From NCBI GenBank assembly GCA_035517775.1, contig DATIYF010000045.1, positions 68,465 to 132,464 on the forward strand: a stretch of 64,000 bases of DNA, in the 5' to 3' direction. This document shows positions 16,364-24,148 of the stretch, in pieces (the first letter of the stretch is position 1; each line of letters begins with the position of its first letter). Origin of the DNA: DATIYF01 sp035517775 (GTDB lineage: Bacteria > Acidobacteriota > Terriglobia > Terriglobales > Acidobacteriaceae). The position numbers were made by a program, and so were the translations under genes. The notes under the pieces were generated by a model. It searched no databases and was not told the origin of the DNA. It saw nothing but the letters and a program-made list of their open reading frames with translations.

Positions 16364-17923
16364 ATGCTGCTGTTCGATTTGCTGGCTAATTCGGCGGAGC
16401 GCTTCCCGCAGAAAACCGCGCTCATCTTTCCCGGCGAGAGCATCAGTTTCGCCGCGCTGCAGCGGCAGAGCGGCCAGGTCGCGGCCCGCCTGCGCAGCCT
16501 GAACATTGGTCCCGGCAGCCGCGTCGCGATACTTCACGAGAATGCTCTGGCCGCGGTGGTCTTTTTCTGGGGCGTGATCAAGAGCGGCGCCCAAGTGGTA
16601 GATGTTCCCTGCCTGGCAGGGACAGAAACCATCTCAGGAATTTTGGCGGAATCGAAACCGCTGGCGCTCGTGGCTTCGCCGCGCCAGCTGCAGCGCCTGG
16701 CCAAATCGAGCGAGGAATGGATCCCGCCCATGGTCTTCACCGCCCAGGCCGTGCCCTCCCCTGTCGCGGGCTGCCGCCATTATTCGCTTGACGAAATCCT
16801 GGCCGCAGAGTCCGAACCGTTCCGGCCGCCGCCGATTTCCCAAAATGCTGTGGCGCTCATCATCTATACCTCCGGCACCACCGGCCGCCCCAAGGGCGTC
16901 ATGCTCTCGCACCGCAACCTGATTTCGAACATCACCTCGGTGAATCAACTGATGGGCTTGACCAGCGACGACAGCATCCTGGTGGTCGTGCCCCTGCACT
17001 TTATCCACGGGCGCATGCAGTTGCTCACGCACGCGCTCATCGGCGGGACCATGGTTTTCTCTGCCGGCTTCCAGTTTCCCCAGTCGGTTGCCGACGAATT
17101 GATCAGGCACAAGGTCACGGGCTTTTCCGGCGTCCCCTATCACTACTCCATGCTGCTCGAGCGCACCAGTCTGCCGGCCGCTCCACCATCCACTCTGCGC
17201 TACGTCGTCGTCACTGGCGGTGCCATGGCGCCCCACCGCCTGCGAAAGCTTTCTGAAGCTCTGCCCGGCGTGCAAGTCCACATTGGCTACGGCCAGACCG
17301 AAACTTCCCCCCGCATCACCAACCTCGCGCCCGCTGAGGTTTTGACTAAGCCTGGGTCATGCGGCCTCCCCATTCCCGGCGTGCGCGTCGAACTGGTGGA
17401 GGGTGATCGAACCTTCTCCGCGCCCGGCGCGGCGGGCGAGGTTGTGGTCAGCGGCCCCAACGTGATGCGTGGCTACGTCTCGGGCGATGAAATCACCTCA
17501 GGCAAGATTGATAGCCGGGGCCGCCTGCATACTGGCGATCTTGGCCGGTTCGACGAAGAGGGTTACCTCTACCTTCTCGGCCGCAGCTCCGAAATGATCA
17601 AGTCCGCCGGCGAACGCGTCTTTCCCCGGGAAATCGAGGCGGTTCTCGAGGCGCATCCGGCAATTCGCGAGTCGGCGGCCCTCGGAATTCCTGACGAGAC
17701 TTTAGGCGAGCGCATCGTCGCCTGCGTGGTGCTGCATCCGGGAATGCAGGTGAAAAGCGAAGAGATTCGCACCCATTGCCTGAAGTCGCTGCCCGTGGTG
17801 CGAGTGCCGCGCGAGATTCATTTCTCCGAGGGCCTGCCCAAGACCAGCTCGGGCAAAATCAACCGCAGCGGCCTGGCGGCGCACTTCTTTGACATCGGAA
17901 CGGCGAAAACGTACGCTGCCTAG
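16364..17923 (+). CDS. AMP-forming acyl-CoA/ACP ligase (ANL superfamily)
   Basis: A protein of 519 residues with all ANL core motifs: P-loop IYTSGTTGRPKG near 168-179, GYGQTE near 309, the ribose-binding Asp in HTGDLG near 391, hinge GRSSEMIKSAG near 407, and the catalytic lysine in KTSSGKINRSG near 497. It activates a carboxylic acid as an adenylate and transfers it to CoA or a phosphopantetheine arm. With a free-standing ACP two genes upstream, ACP loading is plausible. The ribosome site AGGAGAT precedes the ATG by about eight bases. The next gene begins two bases after the stop. Confidence 0.9.
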   Translation: MLLFDLLANSAERFPQKTALIFPGESISFAALQRQSGQVAARLRSLNIGPGSRVAILHENALAAVVFFWGVIKSGAQVVDVPCLAGTETISGILAESKPLALVASPRQLQRLAKSSEEWIPPMVFTAQAVPSPVAGCRHYSLDEILAAESEPFRPPPISQNAVALIIYTSGTTGRPKGVMLSHRNLISNITSVNQLMGLTSDDSILVVVPLHFIHGRMQLLTHALIGGTMVFSAGFQFPQSVADELIRHKVTGFSGVPYHYSMLLERTSLPAAPPSTLRYVVVTGGAMAPHRLRKLSEALPGVQVHIGYGQTETSPRITNLAPAEVLTKPGSCGLPIPGVRVELVEGDRTFSAPGAAGEVVVSGPNVMRGYVSGDEITSGKIDSRGRLHTGDLGRFDEEGYLYLLGRSSEMIKSAGERVFPREIEAVLEAHPAIRESAALGIPDETLGERIVACVVLHPGMQVKSEEIRTHCLKSLPVVRVPREIHFSEGLPKTSSGKINRSGLAAHFFDIGTAKTYAA

Positions 17924-17925
17924 CC

Positions 17926-19281
17926 ATGCACGATTTGCGCGCCTTTCTTGAGCAGGTGCGGCAGGAGCGGCCCCGCGACCTGATCACCGTGAATCGCACG
18001 GTGAATCCGAAGTACGAGACCACGGCAATCCTCACCAAGCTGGAACAGTCGTTTCGCTTTCCGGTTCTGCTGTTCCGCTCGGTGGCAGGTTCGTCGTTTC
18101 CGGTTGTCACCAACGTTTGCGGCGCCACCGCGCGGCTGGCCCTGGCACTGAGCTGCACGGTCGCGGAGTTGCCTCAGGTTTATGCCGCGCGTGTGGCCCA
18201 GCCGGTTAGGCCCGAACTCAAACCCCAGGCAGTAGCGCAGGAGCAGGTGTTCACCGGGAAAGACGTCAACCTGGAATCATTTCCCCGCTTCATCTATCAC
18301 CAAGGTGACTCCGCGCAGCCTTACATCACCGCCGCCATCGTGGTCGCGCGCGATCCCGAGACCGGAAAATCAAATCTCAGCTTCCATCGCCTCATGATCG
18401 TTGACCGCAACACCACCGGCATCTTCATGGCCAAAGGCAAACATCTCGACCAGATCTACAGGAAATATGAGAATGCCGGCGAAGCCATGCCCATCGCCGC
18501 TTTTCTGGGGGTGCATCCCGCGCTCTCGCTGGGCGCGCTCTATTCCGGCCTGGCTGAAACCGAGGAGTACGGCATCATCGGAGGTCTGCAGCAGTCGCCG
18601 CTCGCTCTGGTGAAGTGCATTTCCAATGCCCTGCAGGTGCCCGCCGATGCCGAAATCGTTTTGGAGGGCGCCGTACCTCCGCGCACCCGCATCAACGAGG
18701 GTCCCTTCGGCGAATTTACCGGCTACTCGACGGGCAACGCGTCCTGCCCCGCATTTCAGGTGCACGCCATCACCACCCGGCGTGAGCCAATTTTTCAGGA
18801 TATCGTCAGCGGCCACGCCGAGCATCTCGTTCTTCCCGTCCTCGGCATGGAGCATCATCTCTTGCAGGCTGCCCGCGCTGCCGTGCCCTCCACGGTCAGC
18901 GTTCGCGTGCCCTTGCCGCTCACGGTTTTCGCCAGCCTGCGAAAACAAGACGATACTCAGCCCCGCCGCCTGATCGAGTCACTCCTCTCGAGCGACATTT
19001 ACGTCAAGCAGGTAGTTGTGGTGGATTCCGACATTGACATCTCAGATCTCCGCCAGGTCTCGACCGCCGTGGCTTTGAACGTGCGCCCCGATCGCGATAT
19101 CCATATTTCTCCACCCTCGCAGGGCACGGAACTGGATCCTTCCTGCGACTCGCCCGATGGCATGACTGCCAAGTTCGGCCTCGATGCCACTCGTCCGCTC
19201 AACCCCGCGCGCCGCATTGTAAAAAACCGCGTCCCTCAAGACGTGCTCGATTCGATCAATCTTTCAGAGTTTCTTTCCTGA
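17926..19281 (+). CDS. UbiD-family (prFMN-dependent) decarboxylase
   Basis: A protein of 451 residues with the UbiD signature INEGPFGEFTGY near 254-265, which contains acidic residues of the active site, preceded by AIVLEG-like EIVLEGAVPP. The N-terminal region (LRAFLEQVRQ) and the mid segment GMEHHLLQAARAAVPSTV also fit. UbiD enzymes use prenylated FMN to decarboxylate or carboxylate alpha,beta-unsaturated or aromatic acids; the cofactor is made by UbiX, which is not in this window. The presence in the run indicates that an unsaturated or aromatic acid is handled. ubiquinone synthesis is unlikely given the neighbours. Confidence 0.88.
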   Translation: MHDLRAFLEQVRQERPRDLITVNRTVNPKYETTAILTKLEQSFRFPVLLFRSVAGSSFPVVTNVCGATARLALALSCTVAELPQVYAARVAQPVRPELKPQAVAQEQVFTGKDVNLESFPRFIYHQGDSAQPYITAAIVVARDPETGKSNLSFHRLMIVDRNTTGIFMAKGKHLDQIYRKYENAGEAMPIAAFLGVHPALSLGALYSGLAETEEYGIIGGLQQSPLALVKCISNALQVPADAEIVLEGAVPPRTRINEGPFGEFTGYSTGNASCPAFQVHAITTRREPIFQDIVSGHAEHLVLPVLGMEHHLLQAARAAVPSTVSVRVPLPLTVFASLRKQDDTQPRRLIESLLSSDIYVKQVVVVDSDIDISDLRQVSTAVALNVRPDRDIHISPPSQGTELDPSCDSPDGMTAKFGLDATRPLNPARRIVKNRVPQDVLDSINLSEFLS

Positions 19282-19322
19282 ACAAGCAGCTTGTTGTTCC
19301 CGGCAAACCGGCCAAACAAATT

Positions 19323-21035
19323 ATGAAACGCTATGAAACGGATGTTCTGATCATCGGCGGCGGCGGCGCCGCCACTGCCGCCACCATCAGCGCTCACGAA
19401 AGCGGTGCGCGCACCATGATGGCCGTGAAAGGCCAGTTCGGTGTCGCCGGCAAGCGCGGCGCCGGCGCAACCTCCAACCCGCTGGGTGATTTCTGGACCA
19501 TGCGTACCGTCGGCCCCAAGGGCGGTTTCATCAATCCCCCGGAGCTCGTCCTGCGCGACATGCTGCAGGCCGGCCTGGGCATGGCCGACCCGGATCTGTG
19601 CCGTCTCTGGGTGGAAGAAGTCGGCGCCGCAATCCAGCGCCTGGAGGAAATGGGCCTCAAGCTCAAAAGCAAATTCTTCGCCACCATGCCCGCCGATGAA
19701 AAAGACGGCACCAACAATATCGTCAACACCCAGAAAGCCATCATCGAAGGCACCAACACCCAGGTGGTTCAGCGCGCCAACATTGTTGACCTCATCGTCG
19801 AGAACGGCCGTTGCCTCGGCGCCGTCGGCATTGACGATAACGGCGAGCCCCTGCTCTTCGAGGCCGGCGCCGTGGTTCTGGCCGCGGGCGGCGTCGGCCA
19901 GCTTTTTCTCTACAGCTTCAATCCTGCCGGCAACACCGGCGATGCCTACGCCATGGCCCTGCGCGCCGGCGCCGAGCTATTCAACATGGAGTTCATGCAG
20001 CAAGGCCTGGCCACCACCTGGCCCGCTCAGGCCATGGTCATGCTCTACGACATGGATAAGCCCTATCGCCTGGTCAATGCCCACGGCAAGGCTTTCGTCG
20101 AGGATTATCTTCCTCCGGGCGTCAGCCTCGCCGATGTTTCCAAGGTCAAGGCCATCCATTGGCCGGTAAGCGGCCGCGATGCCACCATCCATCTCGATCG
20201 CGCCATCAAAGGCGAAGTCCTCAAGGGGAATGCCACCGCTCATGACGGAGTCTTCCTCGATCTTTCTGAAGCTAAGCGCGGCTTCGAGCCGGGACTGTTC
20301 GAGCCTTTCATGCTCTCGCGCGGAATTGACGTGCGCCGTGACCTGGTGCAGATCCAGAACCATCACCACACCAGCAACGGCGGCCTGCGCATTGATCGCG
20401 ATGCCCAGACCAACATCACCGGCCTCTTCGCCGCCGGCGAGGCCGCCGGCTGGCAGGGCGCCGATCGCCTGGGCGGCACCATGCTCAGCGGCTCGCAGGT
20501 TTTCGGCTGGCGCGCCGGCGCCAAGGCCGCGCAGGTCGCCGCCGCTAAGCCCGGCGCAAATGTTCCAGATTCAGCAGCCGATCCCGTCGCCGAACGAGCC
20601 GCCAGGTTCTCTCAGGCGGCGGGCGATCAAACTCCCATGGCCCTGCGCGCCCGCCTGCAGCGCGCCATGTGGGAGACCTTGCTGGTCGAAAAAGACGCCG
20701 AGTCTCTCTGCCGCGCCAAACGCCACGTGGAGGAGCAGCGCGGCCTTCTCGCCCATCGTCTCCGCATCGCCGAGCCTCTCGATCTGGCCCTGGCCTTCGA
20801 ACATCGCAATCTGCTCGATGTCGCCGAGGCCATCATCGCCGCCGCCGCCCTGCGCACCGAAAGCCGCGGCAGCCACTATCGCAGCGACTATCCCCAGCGC
20901 AACGACCAGCAGTGGCTCACCAACATTTTCATCACCGGAACCAACGGCTCCCTCTCCCTGCGCAAGCTGTGGGTGGCGGCCGAAGCCGGCTGGGTGGATC
21001 AGCCCGGCGATATTCGCATCAAACCCTGGGGCTGA
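19323..21035 (+). CDS. FAD-dependent oxidoreductase, fumarate reductase/succinate dehydrogenase flavoprotein type
   Basis: A protein of 570 residues. FAD-binding motif VLIIGGGGAATAA at 9-21, KRGAGATSNPLGDF near 49 (the region around the flavin and substrate), NHHHTSNGGLRID near 346 and the late FAD motif GLFAAGEAAGWQGADR near 362, followed by GGTMLSGSQVFG. The C-terminal helical domain is as in succinate dehydrogenase, L-aspartate oxidase and APS reductase alpha subunits. No iron-sulfur partner gene is adjacent, so it may act alone as an oxidase or reductase on an unsaturated acid, in line with the UbiD gene just upstream. Confidence 0.85.
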   Translation: MKRYETDVLIIGGGGAATAATISAHESGARTMMAVKGQFGVAGKRGAGATSNPLGDFWTMRTVGPKGGFINPPELVLRDMLQAGLGMADPDLCRLWVEEVGAAIQRLEEMGLKLKSKFFATMPADEKDGTNNIVNTQKAIIEGTNTQVVQRANIVDLIVENGRCLGAVGIDDNGEPLLFEAGAVVLAAGGVGQLFLYSFNPAGNTGDAYAMALRAGAELFNMEFMQQGLATTWPAQAMVMLYDMDKPYRLVNAHGKAFVEDYLPPGVSLADVSKVKAIHWPVSGRDATIHLDRAIKGEVLKGNATAHDGVFLDLSEAKRGFEPGLFEPFMLSRGIDVRRDLVQIQNHHHTSNGGLRIDRDAQTNITGLFAAGEAAGWQGADRLGGTMLSGSQVFGWRAGAKAAQVAAAKPGANVPDSAADPVAERAARFSQAAGDQTPMALRARLQRAMWETLLVEKDAESLCRAKRHVEEQRGLLAHRLRIAEPLDLALAFEHRNLLDVAEAIIAAAALRTESRGSHYRSDYPQRNDQQWLTNIFITGTNGSLSLRKLWVAAEAGWVDQPGDIRIKPWG

Positions 21036-21108
21036 GAACGTCCGTGAAAAATCTGTCGGGAAAACCCTCACCTCTCACTAGCTGTCGGCTCGCAACCAAG
21101 GAGTAAAC

Positions 21109-22248
21109 TTGCCAACCATGTCTCCTCCGCTCACCAATCGCAACTACGCTTCCGAAGGCGCCGCAGCCGGCGCCCGCACCCTGGAAATGAGGCCCACTCC
21201 AGTTCCAGCGAACGCGCCGCAGGCGCGCCGCAGTGCCGGAGGGCGCATTCCGCCCAAGATCAAAGTGCGCGGCCCGAAATTTCTGGCCGAGGCCTATGGT
21301 CTTGCCGATAATCCCTTCGGAGTCACGCCCGACACCCGTTACTTGTATGAAAGCAAGACCCACGCCGAGGCCAAGGCGTCTCTGTTGGTGGGCATCGAAT
21401 GTTCCGTCGGCTTTCAGGCCCTCATCGCGCCCCCCGGCATGGGCAAGACCACCATGCTGTTCAGCATTCTGGAGCAGTTTGATAAGGCGGCCCGCACCGC
21501 ATTTCTGTTTCAGACGCAAGGCACTCCGCGCGATTTTCTCCGCTACCTGATTCACGAATTGGGCGGGACCGCGGAAGATACCGACTGGATGAACCTGCAG
21601 GATACGATCAACCAGTTGCTGCTGCGCGAGCGCCGCGCCGGCAGGCGTACCATCGTGATCGTTGACGAGGCTCAGGCCCTGTCTGCTCCCGTTCTCGAAA
21701 CTTTGCGTTTGTTATCGAACTTCGAGACCTCTACCGAAAAACTTCTGCACATCATTCTTGCCGGCCAGCCGCAATTGGCCCAGACTCTGGCCAATCCCGA
21801 CGCCGCCCAGCTTTCCCAGCGCATCTGCATGGTCACCACCCTGGCGCCCTTCAGCCTGGTAGATACCGCCCGCTACATCGAGCACCGCTTGCGCGTCGCC
21901 GGATACGAGGGGCCGCCGCTGTTTGCTCCCGCCGTCATCGCCGCCATTTGGAAGCGCAGCGGCGGCATTCCCCGCGAAATCAACAAGCTCTGCTTCAATT
22001 CCCTGCTGCTGGCACGGGCCATGATGCAGCGCCAGGTCAACTCCAGCATTCTGCGCGAGGTCACCAATGATCTGGACCTGAACCGCGCCCGCCCGCAAGG
22101 TCCGGCGCGCATCAGCCAGATTCTCGGCAATCAGGGCAGCATCGGCAGCAACGACGCTCTCGAGCAGCTGGCCGCCAGCATTGACCGCCTTTGCGAGGGA
22201 GGCTTCGCCTCTTCCGCTCCTCCTTCGCGCCGCCGCCGCAAAGCTTAG
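21109..22248 (+). CDS. ExeA/GspA-type AAA ATPase
   Basis: A protein of 379 residues. Walker A APPGMGKTT near 105-113, Walker B IVIVDEAQAL near 184, then LRLLSNFET and ILAGQPQL, the pattern of the ExeA/MshM/GspA family; sensor-like GGIPREINKL near 286. Related ATPases are regular members of exopolysaccharide and exosortase loci, where their exact function is unclear. The TTG at 21109 has AAGGAG five bases upstream and is preferred over the ATG nine bases further on. It is the last gene before the terminator, 73 bases after the flavoprotein gene. The first 50 residues are Ala/Arg/Pro-rich and unconserved in appearance. Confidence 0.85.
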   Translation: MPTMSPPLTNRNYASEGAAAGARTLEMRPTPVPANAPQARRSAGGRIPPKIKVRGPKFLAEAYGLADNPFGVTPDTRYLYESKTHAEAKASLLVGIECSVGFQALIAPPGMGKTTMLFSILEQFDKAARTAFLFQTQGTPRDFLRYLIHELGGTAEDTDWMNLQDTINQLLLRERRAGRRTIVIVDEAQALSAPVLETLRLLSNFETSTEKLLHIILAGQPQLAQTLANPDAAQLSQRICMVTTLAPFSLVDTARYIEHRLRVAGYEGPPLFAPAVIAAIWKRSGGIPREINKLCFNSLLLARAMMQRQVNSSILREVTNDLDLNRARPQGPARISQILGNQGSIGSNDALEQLAASIDRLCEGGFASSAPPSRRRRKA

Positions 22249-22325
22249 CCCTGCTTCGCTGACTGCCCGTTCATCCCTGCGGTCCGCCTTCCCCGCTGGT
22301 TCTCTGAAAATAAAGTCGCCCGCTG

Positions 22326-22355
22326 ATCCCGGAGGAACCCTCCGGGATTTTTTTT
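22326..22355 (+). terminator. Rho-independent terminator
   Basis: A perfect nine-pair stem (TCCCGGAGG at 22327-22335 with CCTCCGGGA at 22339-22347), a three-base loop and a run of eight T immediately after. It lies 78 bases past the ExeA-type gene and closes the ten-gene run. It is the only textbook intrinsic terminator I found. Confidence 0.92.
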
Positions 22356-22390
22356 GCCCCAAAAAACCGGCCGGTTGGAATCGGCTCTTC

Positions 22391-22504
22391 CGTGCCTCCG
22401 TGTCTCCCTGGTCAAGGCCTTTCCTCTGCGCCCTCCGTGGTTGAGTTTTTCCTTCCTGCCCTTCGTGCCCTTCGTGGTTAAAAGCCGTGCCTCCGTGGTT
22501 GAAC
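22391..22504. repeat. imperfect short-unit intergenic repeat (CCTCCGTGG / CCCTTCGTG type)
   Basis: The rest of the 300-base gap after the terminator is a string of related short units: CCTCCGTG, CTGCGCCCTCCGTGG, CCCTTCGTGCCCTTCGTGG and CCTCCGTGG, with TTGAG or TTAAA between. Read on the other strand it translates to His-Glu-Gly-rich peptides, but no gene start or ribosome site supports coding. Similar tracts recur elsewhere in this window. Confidence 0.7.
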
Positions 22505-22550
22505 GCTCTTCCTCGCCCATCCGCGTTTACAATAACCACATAGGCCGCCC

Positions 22551-23144
22551 ATGCCCGATCCTCTCTATCTCAGCCTGTGGTTTCGCGGCAGCGAAACCGA
22601 AGACCTCCTCACCCACGCGCTCGCGGTAATGACCCAGTTCCCTTTCTCTGCCTCGCGGCCCGGCATCACTTACCTCGCTCTTCACCCGGTTTCCTGGGAA
22701 GAGCCAACCATCCTCGAGCGCCGCTTCGACCCCGGAGTCCCTCCCGAAGAAGCCGTCCAGGCCGCCTCCGATCTCCTGCACGACGACTATGCCTATGTTT
22801 TCGAGGCCTCCTGGGACCTTTGGACTCCCTCCCAAGCCGGCCCGCAGTGGGCCCTTCGGCCGGTGCCGGTAAAGTTCGTCGTGCGCGGCCCTGAATTCGA
22901 GCAGAACGAATCGGAAACCCAGGGCAACATTGAGATCGAGTTCGGTCTTGACACCCCATTCCTTCACGAGGAGATGCACCTCACACCCGATGCCGAAGCG
23001 GGAGTGCGGGACAACGTGCAGAAATTGGTCGAGCTCACCATTCGCCTGGAGAAAAACTCCGGCGCGACGGCCCGCCTTTTGTGGTCTGAATCCGAGGAAA
23101 ATCTGGCGCAAAAACTCATCTCCAGACTGCAGAAAATTCAGTAA
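22551..23144 (+). CDS. conserved-looking hypothetical protein
   Basis: A cytoplasmic protein of 197 residues that I do not recognise. It is acidic, rich in Trp/Phe/Glu, with alternating strand and helix segments; WDLWTP near residue 88, GNIEIEFGLDTPFLHEEM near 124 and a C-terminal amphipathic helix (VRDNVQKLVELTIRLEKN) stand out. No cofactor or metal motif is evident. GC skew and codon use match recognised neighbours, and the frame has no antisense competitor with better features. A TACAAT hexamer at 22528-22533 lies 17 bases before the ATG and may be its -10 element. Confidence 0.65.
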   Translation: MPDPLYLSLWFRGSETEDLLTHALAVMTQFPFSASRPGITYLALHPVSWEEPTILERRFDPGVPPEEAVQAASDLLHDDYAYVFEASWDLWTPSQAGPQWALRPVPVKFVVRGPEFEQNESETQGNIEIEFGLDTPFLHEEMHLTPDAEAGVRDNVQKLVELTIRLEKNSGATARLLWSESEENLAQKLISRLQKIQ

Positions 23145-23342
23145 ATAGATTCCTGAGGGCGACCTACAGCCCCCTCCGCCACAAACTCCGAATATCCCTT
23201 AGAGACTTATACATCAACAACTTACACGCCATCTGTTTAGAAACCTCACGTCCCCTTCCACCATCAAAAAACGATGAAGCCATAGCCGAAGAAATCTTTG
23301 GGTGAGGAGCACGCTGCGCCTCCCCGGAAGCGAGGTGAGCTG

Positions 23343-24086
23343 ATGTTCGATGACGTTCTTCTGGAGCATGCTCACGGCATACAGAACCGCCGCGGCATGA
23401 GCGCGTTCATGTCGTTTACCTTGGAAGCTGCCATTGTGGCCATGGTGATCATTATTCCGTTGATGATCACTCAAACGCTGCCCGTGCCCGAACTGAGCAC
23501 CATGTTGGTAGCCCCTCCCCCGCCCGCGCCGCCACCGCCGCCCGCTGCCGCCACCCAGGCCACGCGTCCCCCGGTGGTCAAGACCACTACCACGCAGTTA
23601 GACGCGCTGCGCACGCCCACGAAAATTCCCCAAACCATCAACACCGCGCCTGAGCCCGCCAACCCTGCGCCGCCCAGTGAAGTAGCCGGCGTTCCCGGCG
23701 GAGTTGCCGGCGGCGTCGAAGGGGGAACTCCCGGAGGCGTTCTGGGCGGTATTTTGAATTCAGGCACCGCCCCGCCGCCGCCCAAGCTTGAGCGCGTGAA
23801 GGTCTCGCAGGGCGTAACCCAGGGCTTGCTCATTCACAAGGTTGAGCCCCAGTATCCGGCCATCGCCCGCCAGGCCCGGATTCAGGGCACCGTGGTTCTG
23901 AATGCAATCATCTCCAGGCAGGGCCAGATTCAGAACCTCAAAGTGATCAGTGGCAGCCCCATGCTGGTGCCCGCCGCCATTCAGGCCGTAAAGCAGTGGC
24001 GCTACAAGCCCTATGTGCTGAATGGAAATCCGGTCGAAGTGGAAACCAGCGTGACCGTGAACTTCAACCTCTCCAACATGGGCTGA
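23343..24086 (+). CDS. tonB: TonB-family energy transducer
   Basis: A protein of 247 residues. A single N-terminal membrane helix at about 20-42 (FTLEAAIVAMVIIIPLMI) is followed by a Pro/Ala-rich periplasmic spacer (PPPPAPPPPPAAA near 55), a Gly-rich stretch near 117-137 and the TonB C-terminal domain at about 155-245 (VEPQYPAIARQARIQGTVVL ... VKQWRYKPYVLNG). It would couple the proton gradient to an outer-membrane receptor. No exbB/exbD are adjacent. ATG 23343 has GAGGTGA just upstream; a GTG at 23298 is less likely. Confidence 0.88.
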   Translation: MFDDVLLEHAHGIQNRRGMSAFMSFTLEAAIVAMVIIIPLMITQTLPVPELSTMLVAPPPPAPPPPPAAATQATRPPVVKTTTTQLDALRTPTKIPQTINTAPEPANPAPPSEVAGVPGGVAGGVEGGTPGGVLGGILNSGTAPPPPKLERVKVSQGVTQGLLIHKVEPQYPAIARQARIQGTVVLNAIISRQGQIQNLKVISGSPMLVPAAIQAVKQWRYKPYVLNGNPVEVETSVTVNFNLSNMG

Positions 24087-24103
24087 GCGGCTTCCTGCCC
24101 GGT

Positions 24104-24136
24104 GGCAACTTAGTTGACTCAGTCAACTAAGTTGCC
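24104..24136. promoter_or_regulatory. perfect operator palindrome, probable MarR box
   Basis: Two 16-base arms (GGCAACTTAGTTGACT at 24104-24119 and its exact reverse complement at 24121-24136) around a single central C. The core TAGTTGACTCAGTCAACTA has the size and symmetry of MarR-family operators. It overlaps the -35 element and spacer of the promoter for the MarR-GNAT gene, so autorepression is the natural reading. There is no T tract, which argues against a terminator for the tonB gene. Confidence 0.85.
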
Positions 24137-24142
24137 TAAACT
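24114..24142 (+). promoter_or_regulatory. promoter of the MarR-GNAT gene
   Basis: TTGACT at 24114-24119, a 17-base spacer and TAAACT at 24137-24142. Six bases follow before the GTG start, so transcription would begin at or next to the start codon. The -35 hexamer and spacer are part of the operator palindrome. Confidence 0.75.
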
Positions 24143-24148
24143 CTGGAC

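Noticed and set aside
13764..17923. Menaquinone genes (MenC-, MenE- and MenH-like trio of enolase, ligase and hydrolase)
   Set aside because: MenF, MenD and MenB are absent, the ACP, GH3 and CapA genes do not fit, and the enolase enzyme lacks a recognisable OSBS eighth strand.
24104..24136. Terminator of the tonB gene
   Set aside because: Strong palindrome but a one-base loop and no T run; its position over the next promoter fits an operator better.
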